Source: Azonexus hydrophilus
GTDB lineage: Bacteria; Pseudomonadota; Gammaproteobacteria; Burkholderiales; Rhodocyclaceae
Reading direction: 5' to 3'
Assembly (NCBI RefSeq): GCF_001956855.1
Contig: NZ_MTHD01000005.1
Location: 186,001-250,000, forward strand
Length of the DNA stretch: 64,000 bases
The notes beneath the pieces are model-generated. The model worked only from the letters and a program-made list of their open reading frames with translations, was not told the DNA's origin and did no database searches. This document shows, in pieces, positions 1 through 7,734 of the stretch. The position numbers were made by a program, and so were the translations under genes. Every line of letters starts with the position of its first letter. Within the stretch, counting starts at the first letter, position 1.

Positions 1-1793
1 ACAAGCGTTTCGGCGGTTTCTGCCTGGGTTCCAAGATCGCTCCGATCTTCTTCAACACCATGGAAGATGCCGGCGCCCTGCCGATCGAAATCGATGCCGG
101 TCAGATGGACATGGGCGACGAGATCGAGTTGAAGGTCGACCAAGCTACCGGCAAGGTCACCGCGCTGAAGAATGGCGCCGTGATTGCCGAATCGCAACTG
201 AAGACCCTGGTCATCCTCGACGAAGTCCGTGCCGGCGGTCGTATTCCGCTGATCATCGGCCGTGGCCTGACCACCAAGGCGCGCGAATTCCTCGGCCTGC
301 CGCAATCGACGCTGTTCCGTCTGCCGCAAAACCCGGCTGACGACGGCAAGGGTTACTCGCTGGCCCAGAAGATGGTTGGCAAGGCCTGCGGCGTGACCGG
401 CATCCTGCCGGGTACCTACTGCGAGCCGAAGATGACCACCGTCGGTTCGCAAGATACCACCGGCCCGATGACCCGCGACGAACTGAAAGACCTGGCCTGC
501 CTCGGCTTCTCCGCCGACCTCGTCATGCAGTCCTTCTGCCACACCGCCGCTTATCCGAAGCTGGTCGACGTCAAGATGCACCGCGAACTCCCGTCCTTCA
601 TCTCGACCCGTGGTGGCGTCTCGCTGCGTCCGGGCGACGGCGTCATCCACTCCTGGCTGAACCGCCTGCTGTTGCCGGATACCGTTGGTACCGGCGGTGA
701 CTCGCACACCCGCTTCCCGATCGGCATCTCCTTCCCGGCCGGTTCCGGTCTGGTCGCCTTTGCCGCCGCCACCGGCGTCATGCCGCTGGATATGCCGGAA
801 TCGGTGCTGGTCCGCTTCAAGGGCAAGATGCAGGATGGCATTACCCTGCGCGACCTGGTCAACGCCATTCCGCTGTACGCCATCAAGGCCGGCCTGCTGA
901 CCGTAGAGAAGAAGGGCAAGAAGAACGTCTTCTCCGGCCGCATCCTGGAAATCGAAGGCCTGCCGGATCTGAAGGTTGAGCAAGCGTTCGAACTGTCCGA
1001 CGCCGCCGCCGAGCGTTCCGCCGCTGCCTGCGCGATCGCCCTGAACAAGGAACCGATCGTCGAGTACATGACCTCGAACATCACGCTGATGAAGTGGATG
1101 ATCGCTGAAGGCTACCAGGACGCCCGCACGCTGAAGCGCCGCATCGCCGCCATGGAAGACTGGATCGCCAACGGCACGCTGCTCAAGGCCGATGCCAACG
1201 CTCAGTACGCCGCGGTCATCGAAATCGACCTGGCCGAAGTCACCGAGCCGATCCTGGCCTGCCCGAACGATCCGGACGACGTCAAGATCCTCTCCGAAGT
1301 CGCCGGCGCCAAGATTGACGAAGTTTTCATCGGCTCGTGCATGACCAACATCGGCCACTTCCGTGCTGCCGCCAAGGTCCTCGAAGGCAAGTCCGACATC
1401 CCGACCCGTCTGTGGATCGCCCCGCCGACCAAGATGGACGCGCTGATCCTGACCGAAGAAGGCTACTACGGCGTCCTCGGCAAGTCCGGCGCGCGCATGG
1501 AAATGCCGGGCTGCTCGCTGTGCATGGGTAACCAGGCGCAGATCCGCAAGGGTTCGACGGCGATCTCCACCTCCACCCGCAACTTCCCGAACCGCCTCGG
1601 TATCGACACCCAAGTTTATCTGAGTTCCGCCGAACTGGCCGCCATGTGCGCCCTGGCCGGTCGCATCGTCACGGTGCCGGAGTACATGGAGCAGATCAAG
1701 CTTGTGAACGCCAAGGCCGGTGAAGTCTATCGCTACATGAACTTCGATCAGATTCCGGAGTTTGTCGAGCAGGCTGCGACTGTAGAGATGTAA
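1..1793 (+). CDS. acnB: Aconitate hydratase B, 3' part (5' end outside window)
   Basis: Reversible citrate/isocitrate isomerisation in the TCA cycle, in the cytoplasm, with a [4Fe-4S] cluster; AcnB often also handles 2-methyl-cis-aconitate. The reading frame is open from base 3, upstream of the first ATG at 60, and reads [17 protein letters not shown], so the gene is cut by the window edge and the ATG at 60 is internal. Cluster-ligand motifs typical of AcnB are present: [10 protein letters not shown] near 1336 and [10 protein letters not shown] near 1507, the latter holding two cysteines. The gene ends with TAA at 1791-1793 and a strong terminator follows at 1838. Identification is firm because length, motifs and order match the AcnB C-terminal two thirds. 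Confidence 0.97.
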   Translation, partial: KRFGGFCLGSKIAPIFFNTMEDAGALPIEIDAGQMDMGDEIELKVDQATGKVTALKNGAVIAESQLKTLVILDEVRAGGRIPLIIGRGLTTKAREFLGLPQSTLFRLPQNPADDGKGYSLAQKMVGKACGVTGILPGTYCEPKMTTVGSQDTTGPMTRDELKDLACLGFSADLVMQSFCHTAAYPKLVDVKMHRELPSFISTRGGVSLRPGDGVIHSWLNRLLLPDTVGTGGDSHTRFPIGISFPAGSGLVAFAAATGVMPLDMPESVLVRFKGKMQDGITLRDLVNAIPLYAIKAGLLTVEKKGKKNVFSGRILEIEGLPDLKVEQAFELSDAAAERSAAACAIALNKEPIVEYMTSNITLMKWMIAEGYQDARTLKRRIAAMEDWIANGTLLKADANAQYAAVIEIDLAEVTEPILACPNDPDDVKILSEVAGAKIDEVFIGSCMTNIGHFRAAAKVLEGKSDIPTRLWIAPPTKMDALILTEEGYYGVLGKSGARMEMPGCSLCMGNQAQIRKGSTAISTSTRNFPNRLGIDTQVYLSSAELAAMCALAGRIVTVPEYMEQIKLVNAKAGEVYRYMNFDQIPEFVEQAATVEM

Positions 1794-1837
1794 GTTGCGA
1801 AAATCGGCCGGTTTTGCCGGTCGACCGCAGCAATCTG

Positions 1838-1875
1838 AAAAAGCCCCCGCCGGGAAACCGGCGGGGGCTTTTTCG
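1838..1875 (+). terminator. Rho-independent terminator after acnB
   Basis: A GC-rich hairpin, GCCCCCGCCGG / CCGGCGGGGGC with a GAAA-like loop, is flanked by A5 on the left and T5 on the right. It can therefore work in both directions. It lies about 45 bases after the acnB stop. Confidence 0.93.
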
Positions 1876-1946
1876 TAGGATCAACTGACTGCCTGAGCGC
1901 GGTGTGTCCTGATGGGCAGGATTCGTGGAGGGGGTGATCTCGGAAT

Positions 1947-1960
1947 TTGACCAATATCAA
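1947..1960. promoter_or_regulatory. FNR/DNR-type box upstream of the CRP/FNR regulator
   Basis: TTGACCAATATCAA matches the FNR-family consensus TTGAT-N4-ATCAA at 9 of 10 arm positions. It lies 62 bases before the regulator's likely ATG at 2022. A naive open reading frame would start at the TTG of this box, but the box is better read as the operator, which places the true start downstream. Autoregulation or control by the second regulator at 62693 is inferred. Confidence 0.75.
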
Positions 1961-2021
1961 ATCCTCGAGGGCGATGATAATTTCATCCGGTCACCAACAA
2001 AGCCATGACCGGAGCGGATCG

Positions 2022-2762
2022 ATGTGCAAACACCAGGCAATCGACGTGGCCGTGCTGCTCGGCAGTCTGCCTCAATTCTCGGCGCTTTCACCGGCCGAGC
2101 TCGCCACGCTCGCCGCTGGCGCCACTCACATCTTCGCAACCCGGGGCCAGATGCTGGTCCGGCAGGGCGATCTCTGCCAAGGCATGTTCATTGTCCTCGA
2201 CGGTCAGGTGAAGCTCGCCTTCATCTCGTCGCAGGGCCACGAAAAGGTGATTCAGGTCGTGCGGCCGGGGCAGGTGTTCTGCGAGGCGATGCTTTTCGTC
2301 GATCAGCCTTACGCGTTCTTTTCGCAGGCACTCTGCGACTTGGCATTAGTTCACCTGACCAAGAGCTGCATGCTCGAGGTGATGGCAGGCAATCCGGGCC
2401 TGATGCGCCACTTTCTGGCCGGTGTTGCCAGTGGCTACCATCGGCTGCTGATAGAGCACAAGACGATCCGGCTGTACAGCGCTACCGAGCGCACTGTCCG
2501 TTACCTGTTCGCCGAACTGGCGTCTTCCGGCCGGCTGTGTGATGGCGCGGTGATCGATCTCGATGTCGCCAAGGGCCTGATCGCCTCACAACTGAACCTG
2601 ACTCAGGAGCATTTTTCCCGGGTCTTGCGCGAACTGCACCAGTTGGGCACGATCGTCCTCAAGGGGCGGCGCGTCGTCATCCCGGAGATGTCGGCCCTGG
2701 CGGCTTGTCTATCAGGTCAGCCGCTCACCGGTGGCGTCTGGACAAAGCTGCCGGCGATGTAA
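2022..2762 (+). CDS. CRP/FNR-family transcriptional regulator, DNR-like
   Basis: This 246-residue protein has an N-terminal cyclic-nucleotide-binding-type beta-roll (about residues 15-130), a long dimer helix and a C-terminal Crp-type winged HTH (about 165-235). The HTH reads IASQLNLTQEHFSRVLREL; the E, S and R of EHFSR correspond to the residues FNR uses to read TTGAT half-sites. The N-terminal four-cysteine [4Fe-4S] pattern of true FNR is absent, which fits the DNR/NarR type that senses NO through heme. The ATG at 2022 is chosen because GGAG at 2011 precedes it and an FNR box occupies the upstream TTG. With the denitrification genes in the same window, control of nir/nor genes is plausible but not shown. 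Confidence 0.85.
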   Translation: MCKHQAIDVAVLLGSLPQFSALSPAELATLAAGATHIFATRGQMLVRQGDLCQGMFIVLDGQVKLAFISSQGHEKVIQVVRPGQVFCEAMLFVDQPYAFFSQALCDLALVHLTKSCMLEVMAGNPGLMRHFLAGVASGYHRLLIEHKTIRLYSATERTVRYLFAELASSGRLCDGAVIDLDVAKGLIASQLNLTQEHFSRVLRELHQLGTIVLKGRRVVIPEMSALAACLSGQPLTGGVWTKLPAM

Positions 2763-2972
2763 AACCCGCCGGCGTAGCAGTGGGCAGTTTTCGCCAATCG
2801 CTGCCTGAGTCTGTTGCCCGTGCTCGAGATAGGCTTGGTTATGTGGCACAGCGGTGCCGGTGGTTCGCTATGCTTGGAGTTATGTTTTTAAAGGGGAATT
2901 GGCTTCCGGGCTGGAAGATTTTTCGGAATGGTGTAGAGTAAGGGCGTAGCAGTAGCCTTTCAGGAGATCAAA
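2763..2972. other. Intergenic region without a recognisable gene
   Basis: About 210 bases between the regulator and the first small protein. I see no convincing gene, hairpin terminator or clear sigma70 promoter. An AGGAG ribosome site sits at the right edge just before the ATG at 2973. Confidence 0.5.
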
Positions 2973-3185
2973 ATGGAAATCGCATCTGTAGGCGCATCCG
3001 GTGCATATGCCAGTACCAGCGTTCAGTCGGCCCGTCCGCAGCCTGCGCAGGAGCAGCAGCAGGTGGAAAGTCGTGCGCAGCAATTGCGTCCGGACCAGCA
3101 GGTTCAGCAGACCGAGGAAGCATCGCGTCCGGTCACCAATGCCCAGGGGCAGCAGACCGGCACGTTGATCAACACCACGGCTTGA
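2973..3185 (+). CDS. Small Gln-rich protein of unknown function, first of a tandem pair
   Basis: A 70-residue protein rich in Gln, Ala, Ser and Arg, with no signal peptide, membrane segment or cysteine. CAGGAG lies 8 bases upstream of the ATG. The C-terminus reads NAQGQQTGTLINTTA and is nearly identical to the end of the next gene (NAEGQATGTLINVTA), so the two are probably diverged duplicates or share a functional C-terminal tag. The middle is predicted disordered by composition. I do not recognise the family, and the function is unknown. The conserved tail, good ribosome site and close spacing to its neighbour argue that it is a real gene. Confidence 0.7.
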   Translation: MEIASVGASGAYASTSVQSARPQPAQEQQQVESRAQQLRPDQQVQQTEEASRPVTNAQGQQTGTLINTTA

Positions 3186-3228
3186 GCGCGCCGCGCGTGG
3201 CGCGGTTTGATGGGTTGAGGTGGCAACG

Positions 3229-3612
3229 ATGATTTCCGGAGCACAAGGCAGCAGTTCAGCGGCATTGGGTCAGTTGCAGATGCAACAGGCTCAGCGCAAT
3301 GCCGAGCAGGCCGAGCAGCGTGCCCGGGCCTTGCAGACCCAGGCACGGGCTGCGCAGCAGGAGGCCGTACAGGCCCAGAGTAATGCCCGGGAACTGCAGA
3401 CCAGTTCGGTTCAGGCGCGTGGCGATGCCGACAGTGCCCGGCGAAATGTCTCCACGTTGCAGTCAGTTGGCGAAGTCAATACGCAGTTGGGCGCCCTGCG
3501 CGAGCAGATCGCCAATGTGCTCGCTCCCCCGGCAGCGGAGACAGAGGCGCCGGCAGCCTACACCAATGCGGAAGGTCAGGCGACAGGTACGCTGATCAAC
3601 GTGACGGCCTGA
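3229..3612 (+). CDS. Small coiled-coil-like protein of unknown function, second of a tandem pair
   Basis: A 127-residue protein from ATG 3229, preceded by TTGAGG at a sensible distance; a GTG at 3220 is a weaker alternative. Residues about 15-85 are a long Gln/Ala/Arg/Glu-rich stretch (repeated AEQAEQRARALQTQ-type segments) that should form an extended helix or coiled coil. The final 15 residues, NAEGQATGTLINVTA, repeat the tail of the upstream gene. There is no signal peptide or membrane segment. The two genes are 43 bases apart and share a terminator at 3635, so they form a probable two-gene operon. Function unknown. Confidence 0.7.
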   Translation: MISGAQGSSSAALGQLQMQQAQRNAEQAEQRARALQTQARAAQQEAVQAQSNARELQTSSVQARGDADSARRNVSTLQSVGEVNTQLGALREQIANVLAPPAAETEAPAAYTNAEGQATGTLINVTA

Positions 3613-3634
3613 TCTGGCCGATGTTGCGGTCAAC

Positions 3635-3655
3635 AGGCGCTTCGGCGCCTTTTTT
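3635..3655 (+). terminator. Rho-independent terminator after the small-protein pair
   Basis: AGGCGC-TTCG-GCGCCT hairpin followed by T6. A TTGCGGTCAAC copy of the recurring window motif lies immediately upstream at 3624. Confidence 0.9.
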
Positions 3656-3718
3656 GTGCGCGCTCGAGCGTGCTCTGGTATGTTGCTGTCTTTTCCCACA
3701 GTTCTCAGGAGTTCGAAA

Positions 3719-4102
3719 GTGCAGACCAATCACTGGTGTGCTTCGGTCGATGCGACGATACAGTTGCGGACCGGTTGCAATCCCCTGGAAAAGCATGGTC
3801 CGCAGGCGGTCATCGTGCATGCCGATGCGTGGGCGCCGATGGATGCCATTGCCGATCCCCACGACATCCGGCAGGTTGTCGACTACGAGGTGATCTTCCT
3901 GGCAATCCGCCGTCTGGAGGCTAACCCCCATTGCGAATGTCTGGAGTCGAGCATCCTCGAAGTCATGGACGCGATATTCTCGATCCCGGTGGTTTCCTCC
4001 GCCTTCGTTTCCATGCACAAGCCCCATGTTTACAACGGACAGGGCACGCCGGCGATTTCGCTGACGATGACGCGCGAGCAATGGCAGAAGAAGCGTCCAT
4101 GA
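3719..4102 (+). CDS. Dihydroneopterin aldolase-like protein (FolB family)
   Basis: A 127-residue protein resembling the small tunnelling-fold dihydroneopterin aldolase/epimerase family. A DYEVIFLAIRRLEANPHCECLESSILEVMDAIF segment matches the family pattern of a V-Y strand, a helix and the catalytic-region Glu. The likely start is GTG 3719, with CAGGAG at 3705; an ATG at 3656 would give an unnatural N-terminus that runs over the preceding terminator. The stop overlaps the start of folA by 4 bases (ATGA), which implies translational coupling and supports a folate role. Whether it acts as an aldolase, an epimerase (FolX type) or something else cannot be settled here, because the N-terminal substrate residues are diverged. 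Confidence 0.65.
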   Translation: MQTNHWCASVDATIQLRTGCNPLEKHGPQAVIVHADAWAPMDAIADPHDIRQVVDYEVIFLAIRRLEANPHCECLESSILEVMDAIFSIPVVSSAFVSMHKPHVYNGQGTPAISLTMTREQWQKKRP

Positions 4103-4608
4103 TTGCAGCGATCGGTGCTGTTGCCGCCAATGGCGTGCTCGGACTGGACAACTGGCTGCCCTGGGATATTCCGGAGGAACTGGCCTATTTCGAGCGTACC
4201 GTCGAAGGGGCGGCGCTGGTTGTCGGCCGGGCGACCTACGAGTCGATGGATGTCGTGCCGCCGGATTCCTTCGTGGTTTCGCGCCAGCCGGATCTGCGCC
4301 TGAAGTCGGGTTGTCATCGTGTCGTCTCGGTGGAGGAGGGGCTGCGCCAGGCGCTGGCGACCGGAAAGCCGGTGTTCGTCATTGGCGGGGCTTCGGTTTA
4401 TGCCGCTGCCTGGCCGTATTGCCAGCGCTTTTACCTGACCCGTATCGAACGCGAATTTGCTGGCGATACCTTGTTTCCGGACGTGATCCCGCTGGCCGAC
4501 TGGTCGGTGCTGTCCGAGCGGGTTGAGTCTTACCTGGAGAGAAAGTCCGGTGCGCCGGTGGCGTGTCGGTTCATCCAGTACGAACAGGCGAATCCGCGTG
4601 TTCCGTGA
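4099..4608 (+). CDS. folA: Dihydrofolate reductase
   Basis: NADPH-dependent reduction of dihydrofolate to tetrahydrofolate, in the cytoplasm. The 169-residue product has the family size and motifs: IAAIGAVAANGVLGLDNWLPWDIPEEL at the N-terminus (Met20-loop region, W-P-W-x-x-P and the active-site acidic residue), GRATYES, and FVIGGASVYAAA for the NADPH-binding GG motif, ending in LTRIE and a cis-Pro-type region. The ATG at 4099 overlaps the TGA of the upstream folB-like gene, so the pair is probably co-translated. The sequence is somewhat diverged in the first 40 residues from classical chromosomal FolA (DNWLPWDIPEEL), but no key motif is missing. Confidence 0.9.
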   Translation: MIAAIGAVAANGVLGLDNWLPWDIPEELAYFERTVEGAALVVGRATYESMDVVPPDSFVVSRQPDLRLKSGCHRVVSVEEGLRQALATGKPVFVIGGASVYAAAWPYCQRFYLTRIEREFAGDTLFPDVIPLADWSVLSERVESYLERKSGAPVACRFIQYEQANPRVP

Positions 4609-4676
4609 CACGTGATTGATGTTTGCGCCTTGAGTGCGCACAATGAAGTCAATGCCATTTCGGGGCACTCCATTTG

Positions 4677-6920
4677 ATGAATTCCTGTCGGATAGCCAAG
4701 CTGGGTATTAGCCAGGTACTGCTTGTTCTGGCGCTGGTCGGTAGCGGCCTTGGGGCTGCGTACGCCGGCTACGGCCTGATCTGGCTCGCCATTTTTGCCG
4801 GCATGGCACTCGTCGCCTGGTTGGGGTGGCTGCAACTGCAGCGCAGCAAGCAGGTGATCGCCGAGTTGCAGCGCAGCCGGCAGCAATTGCGCGAGGCACA
4901 GCGTCTGGCGCAGATTGGCAGTTGGGAACTGGATATCGCGGGCAATCGCCTGTTCTGGTCCGAAGAGTTGTACCGGATCTTCGAAATGGACCCGAAAGAC
5001 GGTCCGGGAGATTACAAGCGCTTCTTGCAGATCGTGCATCCGGAAGACCGGGAGCGTGTCGATCAGGCTTACCGCAATGCGCTCAGGAACCGTGAACCCT
5101 ACGAGGTCGAACACCGGATGATCACGGCCGACGGGCATGTCCGGCAGATTCGTGAGCGTGGCGAGAGTTCCTATGATGAGGATGGCAAACCCTTGCGTTC
5201 GATCGGGACCGCACAGGACATTACCGACATCCGGCGCATGGAATCGCAGATGCAGTTGCTGGGCACCGCCTTCCATCATAGTGGCGAAGCCATCATGATC
5301 ACTGATCACGACAACCGGATCGTCACCGTGAATCCGGCATTCACGACCCTGACCGGTTATTCGCAGCAGGAAGTCATTGGCCGGAACCCCAGCATGTTGT
5401 CGGCCGGGAGGACGGAGGCGGCCGATTACGAAAAAATGTGGACGGCAATCGTCCAGAAGGGCTACTGGCAGGGTGAGGTCTGGGATCGGCGCAAGGACGG
5501 TGGGGTTTATCCGAAGTGGCTGTCGATCTCGGTGATGCGCGACGACGAAGGCAGCATTCGCTATTACATCGCGCATTTCACCGATGTTTCGGCCGAGCGT
5601 GCGACCGAGGCCCGGTTGCATCACATGGCGCATCACGACATGCTGACCGGGCTGCACAACCGTTTCAGCCTGAAGGACAGGCTGGAGCATGCCCTGGCGC
5701 TGGCCCGGCGCGAGTCGAGCCGGGTTGCGTTGCTGTTCATCGACCTCGATCGTTTCAAGGTGATCAACGATACTCTGGGGCATCACGTCGGCGATGAACT
5801 GCTCATCCATGTCAGCCGCCGGCTGCGCCAGTGCGTTCGCGAAAGCGACATGGTGGCCCGGCTCGGTGGCGACGAATTCGTGGTGATGCTGAGCGGTGTC
5901 GAGCACTCCAGTTCGGTGGCGATGGTTGCAGAAAAGCTGGTGGCAAGCGTGGCCGAACCTTACCCGGTCGGCGCGCATACGCTCTACACCACACCCAGCA
6001 TCGGCATTGCCATTTACCCGATGGATGGCAACGACAGTGAAACGCTGATGAAAAATGCCGATGCGGCGATGTATCACGCCAAGTCGGCCGGTCGGAACAA
6101 TTTCCAGTTTTTCGATGCAAAGATGAACGAGGCGGCGCTGGAGCGTCTCGGTATCGAGCATGCCCTGCGTCAGGCGCTGGGTCGGGACGAATTCAGGTTG
6201 CATTATCAGCCGGTGATCGATGTGCGTACGGGGCGGGTTTCCAGCGTCGAGGCGCTGATCCGCTGGCAGCATCCGACGCGTGGTTTGCTGCCACCCGGCC
6301 TGTTCATCGGCGTGGCCGAGGAAACCGGCTTGATCCAGCCGATCGGCGACTGGGTCATCTGGGCAGCCTGCCGGCAACTCGCTGATTTTCGCGCGGCCGG
6401 TATTGCCGGTGTCAAGATGGCGATCAATATCTCTGCCATCCAGATGCGCAACAGCGATCTTTCGGTGCTGGCGCGCGGCATCATTGAAGCCTATTCCCTG
6501 GTTCCAGGCGATCTGGTTTTCGAGATCACCGAATCGGTGGCGATGGAACATCCGGATGAGACCGTGCGTGTCCTCGATATCCTGCACGACATGGGCGTGG
6601 AACTGGCGCTGGATGATTTCGGTACCGGCTATTCATCGCTCAGCTATCTGCGCATGTTTGCCCTCGACAAACTCAAGCTCGATCGTTCCTTTGTCGAGGA
6701 TATCGGCCAGGATATCGATGGTCAGGTGATCTGCGATGCCACCATCGGACTGGCCCACAATCTCGGCCTGGAAGTGGTCGCCGAAGGGGTCGAGACCGAG
6801 GAGCAACTGGCTTACCTGAAGGCCCGCGGCTGCAATCTGATCCAGGGTTACCTGTTCAGCCGGCCGGTCCCGGCTGACGAGGTCATCGCCTTCATTCGCG
6901 AACGCAACTTCCCGCAGTAG
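4677..6920 (+). CDS. Membrane PAS-PAS-GGDEF-EAL cyclic-di-GMP enzyme
   Basis: A 747-residue bifunctional-type c-di-GMP protein. In order: two hydrophobic segments near residues 10-50 (inner-membrane anchor), a short coiled coil, PAS/PAC 1 (about 75-185), PAS/PAC 2 (about 195-310), GGDEF (about 315-480) and EAL (about 490-742). The GGDEF active site is intact (ARLGGDEFVVM), and an RxxD inhibitory I-site (RESD) lies five residues before it. The EAL domain has EALIRW, DDFGTGYSSL and VVAEGVET, so it looks catalytically competent. It may switch between synthesis and hydrolysis in response to a PAS-sensed cue such as redox or a ligand. ATG 4677 follows a possible TTG at 4674; either gives the same protein within one residue. 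Confidence 0.93.
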   Translation: MNSCRIAKLGISQVLLVLALVGSGLGAAYAGYGLIWLAIFAGMALVAWLGWLQLQRSKQVIAELQRSRQQLREAQRLAQIGSWELDIAGNRLFWSEELYRIFEMDPKDGPGDYKRFLQIVHPEDRERVDQAYRNALRNREPYEVEHRMITADGHVRQIRERGESSYDEDGKPLRSIGTAQDITDIRRMESQMQLLGTAFHHSGEAIMITDHDNRIVTVNPAFTTLTGYSQQEVIGRNPSMLSAGRTEAADYEKMWTAIVQKGYWQGEVWDRRKDGGVYPKWLSISVMRDDEGSIRYYIAHFTDVSAERATEARLHHMAHHDMLTGLHNRFSLKDRLEHALALARRESSRVALLFIDLDRFKVINDTLGHHVGDELLIHVSRRLRQCVRESDMVARLGGDEFVVMLSGVEHSSSVAMVAEKLVASVAEPYPVGAHTLYTTPSIGIAIYPMDGNDSETLMKNADAAMYHAKSAGRNNFQFFDAKMNEAALERLGIEHALRQALGRDEFRLHYQPVIDVRTGRVSSVEALIRWQHPTRGLLPPGLFIGVAEETGLIQPIGDWVIWAACRQLADFRAAGIAGVKMAINISAIQMRNSDLSVLARGIIEAYSLVPGDLVFEITESVAMEHPDETVRVLDILHDMGVELALDDFGTGYSSLSYLRMFALDKLKLDRSFVEDIGQDIDGQVICDATIGLAHNLGLEVVAEGVETEEQLAYLKARGCNLIQGYLFSRPVPADEVIAFIRERNFPQ

Positions 6921-6952
6921 CGTTGCGTGGTTTTCCCCCAGCGAGAAAGAGC

Positions 6953-7002
6953 TTGCAAAGGCACTGTGCTTTTCTTATGATTCAAACAAACGTATGAATC
7001 AT
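6953..7002 (+). promoter_or_regulatory. Promoter and operator of the tetR-fadEIJ operon
   Basis: A -35 TTGCAA (6953-6958) and -10 TATGAT (6976-6981) are 17 bases apart. An inverted repeat ATGATTC...GAATCAT spans 6977-7002 and contains CAAAC-AAAC-GTATG at 6984. This resembles the PsrA/FadR-type CAAAC-N4-GTTTG box and the operator-like site at 20255. Overlap with the -10 fits repression by the TetR protein encoded directly downstream. Confidence 0.65.
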
Positions 7003-7013
7003 GAAAGAGCACG

Positions 7014-7700
7014 ATGGCTGAAATTCGTAATGTAGATACCCGTGAGCGCATCCTGGATTCGGCCGAGCGCCTGTTCATGACGCACGGCTACGACGGGACG
7101 TCGATGCGTCAGATCACCGGTGAGGCAGCGGTCAATCTGGCCGCGGTCAATTATCACTTCGGCTCCAAGGAAGCGCTGATTCAGGAGGTTTTCCGGCGGC
7201 GTCTGGACTGGCTGAACGAAGAGCGCATGCGCGTGCTCGATCGGCTGGAAGCTGATGCCGGAGGCCAGCCGGTCAAGCCGTCGCTGATTGTCGATGCCTT
7301 CTTTGGCACGCTGCTGCGCATGGCTGAAGACGAAGCCCGCGGCGGCATGACCTTCCTGCGCCTGCTTGGTCGCACGCTGACCGAACCTTCCGAGTTCATC
7401 CGTGCCTTTCTGGCGCATGAGTACAAGGTCGTCATGGATCGCTTCAAGGAAGCGTTGTTCCGTGCCTTGCCCGAAGTGCCGAAAGCCGAGATCGTCTGGC
7501 GCTTCCATTTCATGCTCGGTGCCACCTCGTACGCCATTGCCGGTACCGACGCGCTGCGTCTGGTCACCGACTGGCAGATCGAAGAAGAAGACTCGGTCGA
7601 TCGTCTTGACCGTCTGGTGCCGCGTCTGATGTCCTTCCTGATCGGTGGCCTGCGCGCCCCGTTGCCCCATTTCGAACCTGTTGCGGTCGACCGCAGCTGA
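7014..7700 (+). CDS. TetR-family regulator, likely fatty-acid degradation repressor
   Basis: A 228-residue TetR-type repressor. Residues about 8-55 form the HTH: TRERILDSAERLFMTHGYDGTSMRQITGEAAVNLAAVNYHFGSKEALI, with the family's LF..GY..TS...I and NYHFGSKE signatures. The remaining helical domain should bind an effector, by context an acyl-CoA. It is the first gene of an operon with fadE (34-base gap) and carries an inverted-repeat operator over its own -10 region; a similar box occurs at 20255 before the second fad operon. PsrA-like autoregulated control of both operons is therefore inferred. The last codons contain the recurring palindrome TTGCGGTCGACCGCA at 7681. Confidence 0.88.
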   Translation: MAEIRNVDTRERILDSAERLFMTHGYDGTSMRQITGEAAVNLAAVNYHFGSKEALIQEVFRRRLDWLNEERMRVLDRLEADAGGQPVKPSLIVDAFFGTLLRMAEDEARGGMTFLRLLGRTLTEPSEFIRAFLAHEYKVVMDRFKEALFRALPEVPKAEIVWRFHFMLGATSYAIAGTDALRLVTDWQIEEEDSVDRLDRLVPRLMSFLIGGLRAPLPHFEPVAVDRS

Positions 7701-7734
7701 TCGTCAAAAACCAAAAAAATATTCGGAGACATGC

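Noticed and set aside
1947-2021. TTG start at 1947 for the CRP/FNR regulator
   Set aside because: The TTG is part of the FNR box; ATG 2022 has a ribosome site and gives the usual family length.
2845-2870. TGGCAC-N-TGCC as a sigma54 promoter upstream of the small proteins
   Set aside because: The GG to GC spacing is 9, not 10, and the -12 element lacks the TTGC pattern.
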